Positions 1 through 8,735 are shown, numbered from the stretch's first letter. The stretch is DNA of 64,000 nucleotides from Gemmatimonadota bacterium (GCA_003222195.1 QHVB01000028.1:1-64000); one strand, 5' to 3'. The notes: generated from the letters alone by a model not told the origin. Made by a program: numbers and translations.

Positions 1-1
1 C

Positions 2-145
2 TGGGGTTACCGCTTCCCGCTGCTGAGCGGGCTCGGCGGCCGGTTCGAGATCGCGTACACCATGATGGCGCACAACACCAACCTCGGACTCCCAGCGACG
101 AACACGCTCGCGCTCCAATTCGGCGCGATGATGCCGTTGCGATAA
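2..145 (+). CDS. C-terminal end of an outer-membrane beta-barrel-like protein (partial)
   Basis: Only the last 47 codons lie in the window; the frame is open from base 2 to a TAA at 143-145. The residues alternate polar/hydrophobic with glycine-rich turns (RFEIAYTMMAHNT, TLALQFGAMMPLR), which is what the closing strands of an outer-membrane barrel look like, although the last residue is Arg rather than the usual Phe. A strong terminator follows 25 bp downstream, so this is the last gene of its transcript. The family cannot be named from so short a piece. Confidence 0.5.
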   Translation, partial: WGYRFPLLSGLGGRFEIAYTMMAHNTNLGLPATNTLALQFGAMMPLR

Positions 146-170
146 CCGCCTGAGATCCTCTGTCCCGGTG

Positions 171-208
171 ACGGCCCCGCGCCTGCCGCGCGGGGCCGTT
201 GCGTTTTT
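171..208 (+). terminator. Intrinsic terminator after the partial barrel gene
   Basis: A perfect 11-bp GC-rich stem (ACGGCCCCGCG pairing with CGCGGGGCCGT, 7-nt loop) is followed by TGCGTTTTT. It lies between the stop at 145 and the ATG at 235, and it argues against starting the next gene at the TTG at 199, which sits in the stem. Confidence 0.85.
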
Positions 209-234
209 GCCCCAGGCGGACGACACTAACGCTC

Positions 235-1386
235 ATGCCGGATTCGTCACTGCCGCAGCTGCCGCCGCAGGAGCTCGCCGAGCGGCTCGATCGCGGGGAG
301 CCGCTCCAGGTGCTCGACGTTCGCGCCCCCGACAAGGTCGACAGCGGACATATCGCGTTGGGGTCCGAGCTCGATTTTCACGCGCAGCCGAACTCGAAGC
401 TGTTCGCGATGCCGGACGTCGCTGCGCTTCGGCTCGACGCGGCGCGCCCGATCGCGGTCATCTGCGGTCGCGGTAACTCCAGCAAGAAGGCGACGGCGTT
501 TCTGCGCGAGCGCGGCTACGAGGCCTATTCCGTCATCGGCGGAATGGCCGCCTGGGAGACCGTTTACGTCGCCCGCAGATTGTCGCCCACCCCCTCCTTT
601 TCTCACGTCGTCCAGCTCGATCGCGTCGGCAAAGGCGCGCTCAGTTACATCCTGGTGAGCGACGGCGATGCGGTCATCATTGATCCCGGCCGTCATGTCG
701 CGCGGTACGACGCCGTGCTGACCGAGCTAGGCGCGACACCGGCGGCGGTGGTCGATACCCACATTCACGCGGATTATCTGAGCGGCGCGCGGGCTGCAGC
801 GGCGCGTTGGCGGGTGCCGTACTTCCTGCACCCCGACGATGCGGTATCGCCCTACGATCAAACGCCGGGCCGGCTGACCTATGAGCCGTTGCGGGACGGG
901 GATACGATCGCCTTCGGACGGGCCACGCTGCGCGCCGCTCACGTGCCGGGTCACACGCTCGGCAGCAACGCGCTGCTCGCCGACGACGGCCTCGCGCTCA
1001 CGGGCGATTTCCTGTTCGTCCAGTCGATCGGCCGGCCCGATCTCGCGGGGCACTCCGAAGCCTGGGCGAAGCTGCTCTGGCACAGCCTGGAGCGTGCGCG
1101 GAAAACGTGGCCCGGGGACTTCCTCGTCCTGCCCGCGCACTACGCTAGCGAGGGTGAGCGACGAGCCGACCGTGCCGTCGCCGCGCGCTTCGACGTGATC
1201 GCCGCCACAAATGCCGCTGCCGTGATACAGGACGAACGCGTCTTTCTCAACTGGATTGCGGACCGCGCGACGCCCTTTCCGGAAGCATACCGCACCATAA
1301 AGGAAGCAAACCTGGGGTTAGTGGACACTTCGGATTCGGATGCGGAAGCACTGGAATCCGGGCCGAATCAGTGCGCCATAGGCTAG
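235..1386 (+). CDS. Rhodanese-MBL-fold hydrolase (persulfide dioxygenase/ETHE1-like)
   Basis: 383 residues. An N-terminal rhodanese domain (about 15-118) carries the active-site loop CGRGNSS with Cys77, so sulfurtransferase activity is plausible. A metallo-beta-lactamase domain follows (about 125-345) with metal motifs THIHAD (His176, His178, Asp180), HVPGHT, LTGD and LPAHY. The usual HxHxDH has Tyr in place of the last His, as in the HADF subgroup of these fusions. Such two-domain proteins oxidise glutathione persulfide or handle reactive sulfur in the cytoplasm; the exact substrate is inference. ATG 235 was chosen because the in-frame TTG at 199 lies in the preceding terminator. It stands alone, 69 bp before the next ATG. 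Confidence 0.85.
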   Translation: MPDSSLPQLPPQELAERLDRGEPLQVLDVRAPDKVDSGHIALGSELDFHAQPNSKLFAMPDVAALRLDAARPIAVICGRGNSSKKATAFLRERGYEAYSVIGGMAAWETVYVARRLSPTPSFSHVVQLDRVGKGALSYILVSDGDAVIIDPGRHVARYDAVLTELGATPAAVVDTHIHADYLSGARAAAARWRVPYFLHPDDAVSPYDQTPGRLTYEPLRDGDTIAFGRATLRAAHVPGHTLGSNALLADDGLALTGDFLFVQSIGRPDLAGHSEAWAKLLWHSLERARKTWPGDFLVLPAHYASEGERRADRAVAARFDVIAATNAAAVIQDERVFLNWIADRATPFPEAYRTIKEANLGLVDTSDSDAEALESGPNQCAIG

Positions 1387-1455
1387 CCTAGGACCAGCGT
1401 GTGCAAGCTTCAGCGGGACGCCCGTCTCTCATGCGTCCCCTTACCGGAGTTCATC

Positions 1456-3648
1456 ATGCAGTGTTCGCGCGTGCTGGGAGCCGTCGCCCTTCTGGGCACC
1501 CTCTCGACTTCGCTCTTCGCCCAAGGCTGGATCGATCCGGTTCGGCCGGTGCCCCAAGATCTCAACGGGCGAGTTGAGCGTCTCCGCAGCGCCGTCCAGG
1601 TCAGCATCACCGGGCGCGTTGCCCGCGTGACCGTGGAAGAGTGGTTCCGGAACAACGGTCCCGCATTGGAAGAGGGGATGTACCACTTCCCCCTCCCCGG
1701 CGAGGCCGTCTTCTCGAGCTACTCGCTCTGGCAAGGGGATCAAGAATTGCGCGGTGAGGCCATGGACGCCACGCAGGCACGCTCGATCTACGAAGCCATC
1801 GTGCGCCAGAAGCGGGACCCCGCGCTGATCGAGCTCGCTGGGCAGGGACTCATTCGCGCGCGCGTGTTCCCCATCGCCCCTGGCGAGACGCGCAAGATTA
1901 CCCTGAAGTACACGCAGCTACTCGACCGCGCGGGGGACGCGTGGCGGTTCCGCTACCTCGGCGATCGCAATCGTGGGAGTGCGCCGCGCAGCTTCCGTAT
2001 GGAAGTCGACAGTGCCGCGCGTTTCGGCGATCCCTACTCGCCTACCCACCAGGTTCAGGTCACACGCCGCGACAATCGTCTCGAGTTGACGCTCGCGGAT
2101 GGAGCCGCCGCCGGAGACTTCGAGCTGCTGCTGCCGCTCGCACGCGGCCTGATCGGCTTGTCGCTGCTGCCGCACCATCCCGTCGGTGAAGACGGATACT
2201 TCATGCTCCTGCTCGCGCCGGGGGCAGCGGCAGACGCCGCCGCGCTGCGTCGCGATCTCGTCGCCGTAATCGACGTGTCGGGCTCCATGTCGGGTGAAAA
2301 GATCCAGCAGGCCAAATCCGCGCTCATTCAGCTGCTCGCATCGATGCGTGAAGGCGACCGATTCCGGCTGGTTGCGTTCTCAGGCGGCGTCCGCCGTTAC
2401 GCGCAAGGCTGGACCAACATGACCAGCGACGCGCGCCACGACGCGGAAAGCTGGATTCGGAGTCTGGACGCAGAAGGTGGGACCAACATCGCCGGCGCGC
2501 TGGCCGAGGCGTTCGCCGAATCGCCGGCGGAGCAGTCGCTCGGCGTCGTCGTCTTTCTCACCGACGGCCAGGCGAGCACCGGAGAGACCGATCCCGAACG
2601 CATTGCCGAGCGCGCCGAGCAGGGGCGCGGCAGGTTCCGCGTGTTTTCATTCGGGATCGGCGACGACGTGAACACCTTCTTGCTCGACCGGCTCACGGAA
2701 CGCGCGCGCGGCACCACCGAGTACATCCGCCCTGGTGAGAACATCGAGCGTGCCGTGGGGGCGCTGGCGGCGAAGGTCGCGAGCCCCGTCCTTACCGACG
2801 TCACGATCACGGCAGGCTCTGGCGTCGAGCTCTACGATCTTCAGCCCGGCAACCTGCCTGACCTGTTTGCGGGAGACGAAATGGTCGTGCTGGGGCGGTA
2901 CCGGGGTGTGGGGAGCGGAGAGTGGTCTGTGACGGTTCAAGGCCGGCGCAACGGCCGGCAAGAAGAGTTCCGGACGAGCGTGGCTGACCGTGAGAACGGC
3001 GAGGCACGGTACATCGAACAGCTCTGGGCCGCGCGCAAGGCCGGCGCGCTGTCGCGCGAGATTCGGTTGCATGGGCAGACGCGCGAAGTCATGGACGCCT
3101 TGAAGCAGCTCGCGCTGCGATACGGCATCTTGACCGAGTACACGTCGTATCTCGTCCAGGAACCCACAATCGCGCTGCGGCAGCGCGCCGAGGATCGCGT
3201 CATGCAGGCTCCTGCGGCAGCGCCAGTCGATCAGGCGGGTGCTGGGTATGTCGGACGGGCGGCGCGGGAGAAGTCGATGGCTGATGCGGTGCACGTCGCT
3301 GGTGTCGCATTGACGGGGAGCGTCAATGTGTCGGAGCTAGATGAAATGCGCCGCGCGCGGTCGGGCATCAACCCGACGCAGCGCATCGGGGGCCGGCTGT
3401 TCATCATGCGCGACGGCACCTGGACCGACCTCGGCCACGGCGACTCGCTGCGGGTCGTGAGCATCGCTCCCTACAGCGACGCGTACTTCGCGCTACTGAA
3501 GGCCGTCCCAGAGTTGCGGGAGGCCGCCGTGCTCGAACCGGCGGTGTTGGTGGCCGGACGCCACGCCAGCATCAAGATTGGAGCGGGTGGCAAGACAACG
3601 TTCAATCCGGGTGAGTTGGAGCGGCTGGTGCGTGAATTCCGAGGCTAA
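1456..3648 (+). CDS. Secreted VIT and VWA domain protein
   Basis: 730 residues. ATG 1456 has GGAG 7 nt upstream and begins a signal peptide ending LFA-QG; an in-frame GTG at 1399 would bury it. A VIT (vault/inter-alpha-trypsin) domain spans about 35-150 and a von Willebrand factor A domain about 268-440, with an intact MIDAS motif DVSGSMSG at about 272 and the later Thr and Asp positions (GGTN, TDG). The C-terminal 250 residues are beta-rich and unrecognised. These envelope proteins bind partners through a Mg-dependent MIDAS site. The ECF sigma and anti-sigma genes follow within 9 bp, so the three probably form one unit, perhaps the sigma factor's target or sensor. Confidence 0.88.
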   Translation: MQCSRVLGAVALLGTLSTSLFAQGWIDPVRPVPQDLNGRVERLRSAVQVSITGRVARVTVEEWFRNNGPALEEGMYHFPLPGEAVFSSYSLWQGDQELRGEAMDATQARSIYEAIVRQKRDPALIELAGQGLIRARVFPIAPGETRKITLKYTQLLDRAGDAWRFRYLGDRNRGSAPRSFRMEVDSAARFGDPYSPTHQVQVTRRDNRLELTLADGAAAGDFELLLPLARGLIGLSLLPHHPVGEDGYFMLLLAPGAAADAAALRRDLVAVIDVSGSMSGEKIQQAKSALIQLLASMREGDRFRLVAFSGGVRRYAQGWTNMTSDARHDAESWIRSLDAEGGTNIAGALAEAFAESPAEQSLGVVVFLTDGQASTGETDPERIAERAEQGRGRFRVFSFGIGDDVNTFLLDRLTERARGTTEYIRPGENIERAVGALAAKVASPVLTDVTITAGSGVELYDLQPGNLPDLFAGDEMVVLGRYRGVGSGEWSVTVQGRRNGRQEEFRTSVADRENGEARYIEQLWAARKAGALSREIRLHGQTREVMDALKQLALRYGILTEYTSYLVQEPTIALRQRAEDRVMQAPAAAPVDQAGAGYVGRAAREKSMADAVHVAGVALTGSVNVSELDEMRRARSGINPTQRIGGRLFIMRDGTWTDLGHGDSLRVVSIAPYSDAYFALLKAVPELREAAVLEPAVLVAGRHASIKIGAGGKTTFNPGELERLVREFRG

Positions 3649-3656
3649 GACGCCAG

Positions 3657-4163
3657 GTGCCCGAAGACCTCGCTGACGTGTATCGCAACACCTATCCCGC
3701 GCTCGTGCGCTTCCTGTACCGCAAGGTCTGGGACCAGGGGCGCGCGGAGGACCTCGCGCAGGAGGCGTTTGCGCGGGCACTGGTTCATCGACCGGAGAAC
3801 GCACGCGGATGGCTCTTTGTGGTGGCGGCGAACATGGCGCGTGACGAGGCCCGCCGGGCCGCGCGAGAAAAACGGCACCTCACGCTGCTCAAGAGCGAGC
3901 CGGATGCCGTCCACAGCGCGCCGGAAGACGAGATCGACGCCGACACCCAGCGTACGCGGGTTCGCACAGCACTCGACCAGCTCACCCCGCGCGATCGCGA
4001 GGCGCTGCTCTTGTGGGATGCCGGAATGTCGTATGACGAAATCGCCGCGCAGACGGGACTGGCGCGCGGCGCGATTGGAACCACGCTGGCGCGGGCGCGC
4101 CGGAGATTAGTCGAGGCCTACGATGCCGGACAGGAAGGAGGACAGGATGTCGCACGTGGATGA
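3657..4163 (+). CDS. ECF-type RNA polymerase sigma factor
   Basis: 168 residues, normal for group 4 sigma factors. Sigma-2 spans about 5-70 (LVRFLYRKVW, GRAEDLAQEAF, the core-binding and -10 region) and sigma-4 about 105-155 (LTPRDREALLLWDAGMSYDEI then a helix-turn-helix GLARGAIGTTLARARRRL). The GTG start at 3657 lies 9 bp after the preceding stop; no ATG fits. Its end overlaps the anti-sigma start by 17 nt with a strong Shine-Dalgarno inside the overlap. It redirects polymerase to a small regulon when released by the anti-sigma factor; the signal is unknown. Confidence 0.93.
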   Translation: MPEDLADVYRNTYPALVRFLYRKVWDQGRAEDLAQEAFARALVHRPENARGWLFVVAANMARDEARRAAREKRHLTLLKSEPDAVHSAPEDEIDADTQRTRVRTALDQLTPRDREALLLWDAGMSYDEIAAQTGLARGAIGTTLARARRRLVEAYDAGQEGGQDVARG

Positions 4164-5175
4164 GGGAACGCTGCACGCGTACCTCGATGGCGAGCTGCCC
4201 TCCGGTGATCGGGCGACGCTCGAAGCGCATGTCGCGCAATGCGTGACGTGTCGCGCGGCACTCGCCGACGAGCGCGCCTTGCGCGATCGGGCGAGTGCGG
4301 TGCTGGGCCGGGCGCGGCCGCTGGAGCGTCCCACGCCACCGTTCGAGCAGATTCGCCGTACACCCGCACGGCGCCCCTGGCACGTCCGCATGCCGTTGGC
4401 CTGGGCCGCATCGATCGTCCTTGCGCTTGGCGTGGGCTATCTGTTGCGAAGCCCCACCCGGGAGGTTGCCGCTTTGCACCAACAAGAGCCGCCCGCCGTG
4501 GAGCCGACCGTCGTCGCGACAAATCAAACGCGGGCTGCGCCACCAGCCGAGCAGAAAACCGCCCCGCTGCCTCAGGAGCGTACGAGGCGGCGCGCTGCAG
4601 CTCCCGCCGACGAACAGAGCCGCACCAGCGACAAGACCACGCCACCGGCGGATGTCGTGGCAGCTGTGCCGGCTGTTGAACCTCGCAATGCCCCGGCGGC
4701 TCCGGTCGCCGCCGGGCGTGTCAATGACTCGCTGCAGCGCGAGCGGCTCCAGGCGTCGAGGCTGGAGGGAGTCGTGGTGAGAGGGGCCGCTGCGCCCGCA
4801 CGGAGCGAGCGCGACATGGCGATCGACGGCGCGCCCGTGCAGCCGTCGAATCCAAAGACTTGGCCGCTGATTGACCGTCGGCTTGCGACGTCTGTACTCG
4901 GGGAGGAACCGGTCGCAGTGCCTGGCCTGGCCGTCCGGAGTTTCCGGCGCGGGCCGGGGAATGACGGCACAATCGTCGTCGAGCAGACGCTCGACTCCGT
5001 CACGGTCATTCAGATCTTTCAGCGGCCGGCACGGACGTCACTCAACAACTCAGCCGAACGCGGGCGCGCCGACCATTTTGGGCGGTTCGTCGGAGGATTG
5101 CGGGTAGAGATAGCCGGTCCCGTGTCGACAGATTCGCTGAACCGCTTGCTCGACCAGGTGAAACCGCTTCACTAA
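4147..5175 (+). CDS. Zinc-finger transmembrane anti-sigma factor
   Basis: 342 residues. The ZAS motif H28-x3-C32-x2-C35 marks a zf-HC2 anti-sigma domain that binds the adjacent ECF factor in the cytoplasm. One membrane helix follows at about 87-103 (WAASIVLALGVGYLL), then a Pro/Ala/Arg-rich stretch (about 115-200) and a compact periplasmic domain (about 240-342) I do not recognise. ATG 4147 is preceded by AAGGAGGACAGG; the upstream in-frame ATG at 4123 has nothing comparable. Its stop shares the tetranucleotide CTAA with the convergent gene. The periplasmic tail is the likely sensor. Confidence 0.9.
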   Translation: MSHVDEGTLHAYLDGELPSGDRATLEAHVAQCVTCRAALADERALRDRASAVLGRARPLERPTPPFEQIRRTPARRPWHVRMPLAWAASIVLALGVGYLLRSPTREVAALHQQEPPAVEPTVVATNQTRAAPPAEQKTAPLPQERTRRRAAAPADEQSRTSDKTTPPADVVAAVPAVEPRNAPAAPVAAGRVNDSLQRERLQASRLEGVVVRGAAAPARSERDMAIDGAPVQPSNPKTWPLIDRRLATSVLGEEPVAVPGLAVRSFRRGPGNDGTIVVEQTLDSVTVIQIFQRPARTSLNNSAERGRADHFGRFVGGLRVEIAGPVSTDSLNRLLDQVKPLH

Positions 5176-5768
5176 GAGGCACGCCGTCGCCAGGCGATCA
5201 GCTCGGCGACGACACTCACGGCGATTTCCTCGGGCGTCACCGCGCCAATCGCCAGTCCGACCGGCACACGCACGCGGCGCAGGCTCTTCGCGGGCACTCC
5301 TGCGGTGGTCAGACCCTTCGTCACCACGATTTTCTTGCGGCGGCTTCCCAGCAGGCCGACGTATCCGGCCGCCGACGGCGCCACGCGCTCGAGAATCAGC
5401 GCGTCATTGCGGTGCCCGCGGGTCGCGATCACCACGGCGTCGGTGCTCGTGAGCGGGTAGCGGGTGAGCGCCGCCTCCACCTCGGCCGCCAGCACGGCGA
5501 TGCCGTCCGGAAAGCGCGACGCGTCCGCGTAGTCCGCGCGGTCGTCGACGACCACGACGCGGAATCCCGCCGCCGCTGCGGCGCGGGCGATCGCGGCCCC
5601 GACGTGTCCTGCCCCGAAGACGAGTACGCGTGGTGCCAGCGTCAGGCGCTCCTCCATAAAGCGACCGTCGCGCGTGAGTGTCGCCGCGGCACCGGGGGGG
5701 CGATCCGCGCGGAGCGGCTCGAATGTCTTCAACGGCCCCGCGTCCCATGCCGTGGCCGTTCGCACCAA
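5172..5768 (-). CDS. XdhC C-terminal (Rossmann) domain protein lacking the N-terminal domain
   Basis: 198 residues. The sequence has the XdhC Rossmann domain: LVFGAGHVG (about 49-57), VVVDDRADY, VVIATRGH, GYVGLLGSRRK. XdhC proteins insert or sulfurate molybdenum cofactor for xanthine dehydrogenase-type enzymes. Normal XdhC is about 250-350 residues with an N-terminal domain; here an in-frame TGA at 5844-5846 and the next gene at 5920 leave no room for it. No molybdenum hydroxylase gene is near. The start is TTG 5768 or GTG 5765. Either a short stand-alone XdhC-like protein or a truncated remnant. Confidence 0.75.
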   Translation of the reverse strand: MVRTATAWDAGPLKTFEPLRADRPPGAAATLTRDGRFMEERLTLAPRVLVFGAGHVGAAIARAAAAAGFRVVVVDDRADYADASRFPDGIAVLAAEVEAALTRYPLTSTDAVVIATRGHRNDALILERVAPSAAGYVGLLGSRRKKIVVTKGLTTAGVPAKSLRRVRVPVGLAIGAVTPEEIAVSVVAELIAWRRRAS

Positions 5769-5919
5769 CCGGCAGGTACTGGAGTCGACCCGCGGGCACG
5801 CGCGACCGTCGCGAGCGCCCCTCGCGTGCCGGCCGTCACCAAATCAGCCGCGACGCGCCAAATGTTCATGCGACAAACATACGCGCGCCGCGGCTGACTC
5901 TCACCGTCTTCCCCGCTGT
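5769..5919. other. Intergenic region 5' of the XdhC-like gene
   Basis: 151 bp between two minus-strand genes. Reading upstream from the XdhC start gives about 25 codons to a stop without an ATG. I see no convincing hairpin, promoter or missing XdhC domain here in any frame. Confidence 0.4.
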
Positions 5920-6330
5920 TTACGGCGTCACAACGATTTGACCGGACATCCCGCTCCCGAAGGCGCTCGAGTGGTTTGTACAGCGATAGCGAAACGTGGT
6001 GGAGGTGGTCACGGTGGGGAACGTCCGCTGGTATGAGCCAGTCGTCTGGTTACCTGAGTTGCCTTGGCCGTCCTCAAACGTGATGTTGTGACTGGCCGTT
6101 GTGCCTGACCAATTCCAGGTGACGGTGCCACCACTCGACAGCGGCCCGTTCGACGGGGTGAATGAGTTGTTTGCCACCGTCACCGAAAGCGTCGGAGCGG
6201 GTGGCGGCGGTGGAGGCGGCGGAGGCGCTGGAGGTGGTGGCGGAGGAGGCGGGGGATTGGTCCCCGTGCTACTGCCGCAGGCTGCTGCGAACGCGATCGC
6301 CGCAATCCCAAGCAAACGACTCATCGACAT
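5920..6330 (-). CDS. Blue-copper (cupredoxin) lipoprotein with polyproline linker
   Basis: 136 residues. ATG 6330 follows GGAGGCCGTT; the signal ends in a lipobox AFAAAC (lipidated Cys18). A polyproline linker (nine Pro, Ala, nine Pro, residues 26-44) holds the domain off the membrane. The cupredoxin fold (about 47-136) has the four type 1 copper ligands His81, Cys117, His120 and Met128. It is a one-electron carrier on the periplasmic side. It lies directly 3' of the alternative complex III operon on the same strand (104-bp gap), so it may be an electron acceptor of that complex; this is inference from position. A second such lipoprotein is at 45938. Confidence 0.88.
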   Translation of the reverse strand: MSMSRLLGIAAIAFAAACGSSTGTNPPPPPPPPPAPPPPPPPPPAPTLSVTVANNSFTPSNGPLSSGGTVTWNWSGTTASHNITFEDGQGNSGNQTTGSYQRTFPTVTTSTTFRYRCTNHSSAFGSGMSGQIVVTP

Positions 6331-6434
6331 AACGGCCTCCGTGGAGTGAGAGCGCACGGGCGAGTAGGCGTTGCAACCCGCTACCCGTGCACGAGTTCCG
6401 TCAAGTCGGATGTAGTCGTTTCTGTGTGAGAGCG

Positions 6435-7643
6435 CTAGTGTTGCTCGCGTTCCAACGCGTCGGCGGCGAGACGAGGGGAGATGATCGGATAGCGGCCGGC
6501 GAACCAGCCCCAGGAGAGGAAGAAGAGCCCCGCGAAAAACAGCGTGACTCCCGCTTCGGTCAGGCCGATCGCAGGACCCTTTCCGTCATTGATCGAGGGC
6601 ACGACCTCGAGATAGCGCTCGAGCCAGATCCCGAAGAGACTCACGAGCGCGAAGCCCACCATCGTCGGCGAAAACTTCTTCGGCTTCACGCCCAGCAAAC
6701 CGATGAACGGAATCAGGAATACCATGAAGAACACCGCCGTGCCGACGGGGCGCCACGCGCCGGTCAACCGATAGAAGATGAAATACGTCTCCTCGGGCAG
6801 ATTGCCGTACCAGATGACGAGGAACTGCGACCACATCAGGTATGCCCAGAACACCGTGAACCCGAAACAGAGCTTGCCGAGGTCGTGCTGCTGGCGCACC
6901 GTGTAGACACCGGCGAGGCCCATGGCGCGGCGCAGCGTGATGGCGAGCACGGCCAGCATCATGAGCGCGGCCAGGAAGCTGCCCATGAAGTAGAACGCGC
7001 CGAACAGGTTGCTCACCCATTTCTGTGCCAGCGACATGATCAAATCGAACGCGAGCAGGCTGTACCCGAAGGCATAGGCGAGCACCAGGATCGCGGCGTC
7101 GCGCGTGATGACGCCTGAGTCGGTGAGACGCGCGACGACTTCGCCGCTCTCCAGCTCACGCGCGTCGGGCGCGGTGTCGTGACGTACGAAACGCCAGGAC
7201 AACCAGGACAAGAGGACCAAGATCAAGCCGTTGCGGAGAAAAAACCATTTGCTAGTGAGCCACCAGGCGACGTCGGGTCGCGGCTCGTGGATCCACGTAA
7301 AGATGTATTGGCGGCCGATGACGAGCCCGATGAAGAGGACGACCGCCACCGTCGTGAACGCGGCGGCGGCTTCCGCAAACCGAATGACGACGCCGCCCCA
7401 GTGGCCCTTGGCGAGCTTCAGCACCGCGGCGAACACGACCATACCCTGCGCGAGTCCGGCCCAGAACATGAAGTTCGCGTGGTAGGCCCACCAGGTCCTC
7501 TCGGGATGTCTGCTGAGCAGCCCGAGGACCAGGACTATACCGCCGGCAATCGCGGCGATGGCGCCGAACAGTGTGAAGCGCGCGACCGGAGCCTGGCGCG
7601 CCTTCTGAACGAGATCGGATCTGCTGGCGACCGCGACGCTCAT
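6435..7643 (-). CDS. actF: Alternative complex III subunit ActF (NrfD-like membrane protein)
   Basis: 402 residues with about ten membrane helices, the NrfD/PsrC-like quinol-binding fold. ATG 7643 overlaps the actE stop in ATGA. ActF is the second, shorter NrfD-like subunit of alternative complex III, which takes electrons from menaquinol and passes them to cytochrome or copper carriers. Characteristic stretches are WWAYHANFMFW, LIGRQYIFTWIHEP and MWSQFLVIWYGNLP. It is the last gene of the act operon; a 104-bp gap with a GCACGGG/CCCGTGC inverted repeat (6354-6390) but no T-run separates it from the cupredoxin gene. Confidence 0.9.
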   Translation of the reverse strand: MSVAVASRSDLVQKARQAPVARFTLFGAIAAIAGGIVLVLGLLSRHPERTWWAYHANFMFWAGLAQGMVVFAAVLKLAKGHWGGVVIRFAEAAAAFTTVAVVLFIGLVIGRQYIFTWIHEPRPDVAWWLTSKWFFLRNGLILVLLSWLSWRFVRHDTAPDARELESGEVVARLTDSGVITRDAAILVLAYAFGYSLLAFDLIMSLAQKWVSNLFGAFYFMGSFLAALMMLAVLAITLRRAMGLAGVYTVRQQHDLGKLCFGFTVFWAYLMWSQFLVIWYGNLPEETYFIFYRLTGAWRPVGTAVFFMVFLIPFIGLLGVKPKKFSPTMVGFALVSLFGIWLERYLEVVPSINDGKGPAIGLTEAGVTLFFAGLFFLSWGWFAGRYPIISPRLAADALEREQH

Positions 7644-8179
7644 CGGCTGCCCCCGCCCCGGGCGTTCAGCTGCAGGCTGCGGACGTAGTTCACCAGATCC
7701 CAGCGATCGTTGCCGTGAATCTTGTCGCCGTAGCGCGGCATGAGGCCGCGGCCCATGCGCTGCGCTTCGACGATCATGCCGTAGATGGCGCCGTCTGTCA
7801 TCTTGGGGCGCGTCGGATCGACGAGCGACGGCACGCCAGGGAACGGGCCACCGCCGGCCAGCGACACGGGACCATCGCCCTGGCCGCGCTCGCCATGACA
7901 CACCTGGCAATAGGTCTGAAAGACCCACTGCCCACGATTCAGCGACTCGGCGGTGCGCGTCCGTGGATTCGCCAGCCGATCGGCGAGCTCCCGCGTCAGC
8001 GGGAGCTCCGCGCCGGCGACCGGAACCGCGCCCTCGACCGGCGGAATGGGCCGGGCGTACGGCTTGATGTTGCGCTGGTGCCGCATCGTCGCGAACCAGC
8101 CGACCTTGTGGACGACGGTGTCGGGGTCGCACGCGCTGAGCAGCGTGAGCGCCGCGATCAGCAGCGCGCGCCTAGCCAC
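7640..8179 (-). CDS. actE: Alternative complex III subunit ActE (monoheme cytochrome c lipoprotein)
   Basis: 179 residues. GTG 8179 is preferred to ATG 8203 because GGAGGAAG lies 8 nt upstream and the product then starts as a lipoprotein signal, MARRALLIAALTLLSAC. One heme site CQVCH lies at about 92-96, and GLMPRYGD supplies the likely Met ligand. The fold is a class I cytochrome c domain. It overlaps the end of actD by 8 nt and the start of actF by 4 nt. In the complex it accepts electrons from ActA/ActB on the periplasmic face. Confidence 0.9.
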   Translation of the reverse strand: MARRALLIAALTLLSACDPDTVVHKVGWFATMRHQRNIKPYARPIPPVEGAVPVAGAELPLTRELADRLANPRTRTAESLNRGQWVFQTYCQVCHGERGQGDGPVSLAGGGPFPGVPSLVDPTRPKMTDGAIYGMIVEAQRMGRGLMPRYGDKIHGNDRWDLVNYVRSLQLNARGGGSR

Positions 8180-8735
8180 GGCGCACTTCCTCCGCGCCAG
8201 CATCGCGCAGCAGCTTCTCGACCGGTGACGCCTTATCCGACGCTGCGGGCACGAAGATCCCAAAGCGGTCGTTGGTGAACCGCTCGTCGTACTGGATCGT
8301 CCCGAGCCGGCGCGCGGCAAACGCCGAATTGAATAGGATACCGAGGATGGTGGACAGCGCACCAAACAGGATCGTCATCTCGAACATGATGACGACGTAC
8401 GGCGGCACCGAGCCGACCGGCTTGCCGCCGAGGACGATGGGCCAGTCGTACGACATCCACAGCGTCAGCCAGGCGCCGATGGCGCAGCCGGCGATCCCGC
8501 CGATGAGCGTGAACATCCGCACGGGACTCACCGCCTGGCCCAGCGCGTCCTCGATCTCGTGACGCGGGACGGGCGAATAGACGGTGAAGTCGGTGTGCCC
8601 GGCGGCGCGCAGCTTCTTGATGGCGTCGACCGTCGTGTCGAGATACGAGAAGACACCCAGCACGCCGGGGGTTGGCGGCGGGTGAATGATGTCTTGCAGC
8701 GGCTTGGGGAGCGGCAGGCGCAGGTGCGTCGTCAT
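8172..8735 (-). CDS. actD: Alternative complex III subunit ActD (DUF3341)
   Basis: 187 residues. ATG 8735 overlaps the actC stop in ATGA. The pattern GVLGVFSYLDTTVDAIKKLR...DFTVYSPVPRHEIEDAL followed by two membrane helices (about 80-103 and 118-140) is the DUF3341 family, the ActD subunit. It has a soluble N-terminal domain and a membrane hairpin and no cofactor. Its role is structural. Confidence 0.9.
   Translation of the reverse strand: MTTHLRLPLPKPLQDIIHPPPTPGVLGVFSYLDTTVDAIKKLRAAGHTDFTVYSPVPRHEIEDALGQAVSPVRMFTLIGGIAGCAIGAWLTLWMSYDWPIVLGGKPVGSVPPYVVIMFEMTILFGALSTILGILFNSAFAARRLGTIQYDERFTNDRFGIFVPAASDKASPVEKLLRDAGAEEVRRG

Noticed and set aside
199-234. TTG start of the rhodanese-MBL gene
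   Set aside because: It lies within the upstream terminator hairpin; ATG 235 begins the recognisable protein.
6190-6260. GGC/GGT-rich microsatellite on the plus strand
   Set aside because: It is the proline-linker coding region of the blue-copper lipoprotein; phase-variable slippage is possible but nothing in a single sequence shows it.
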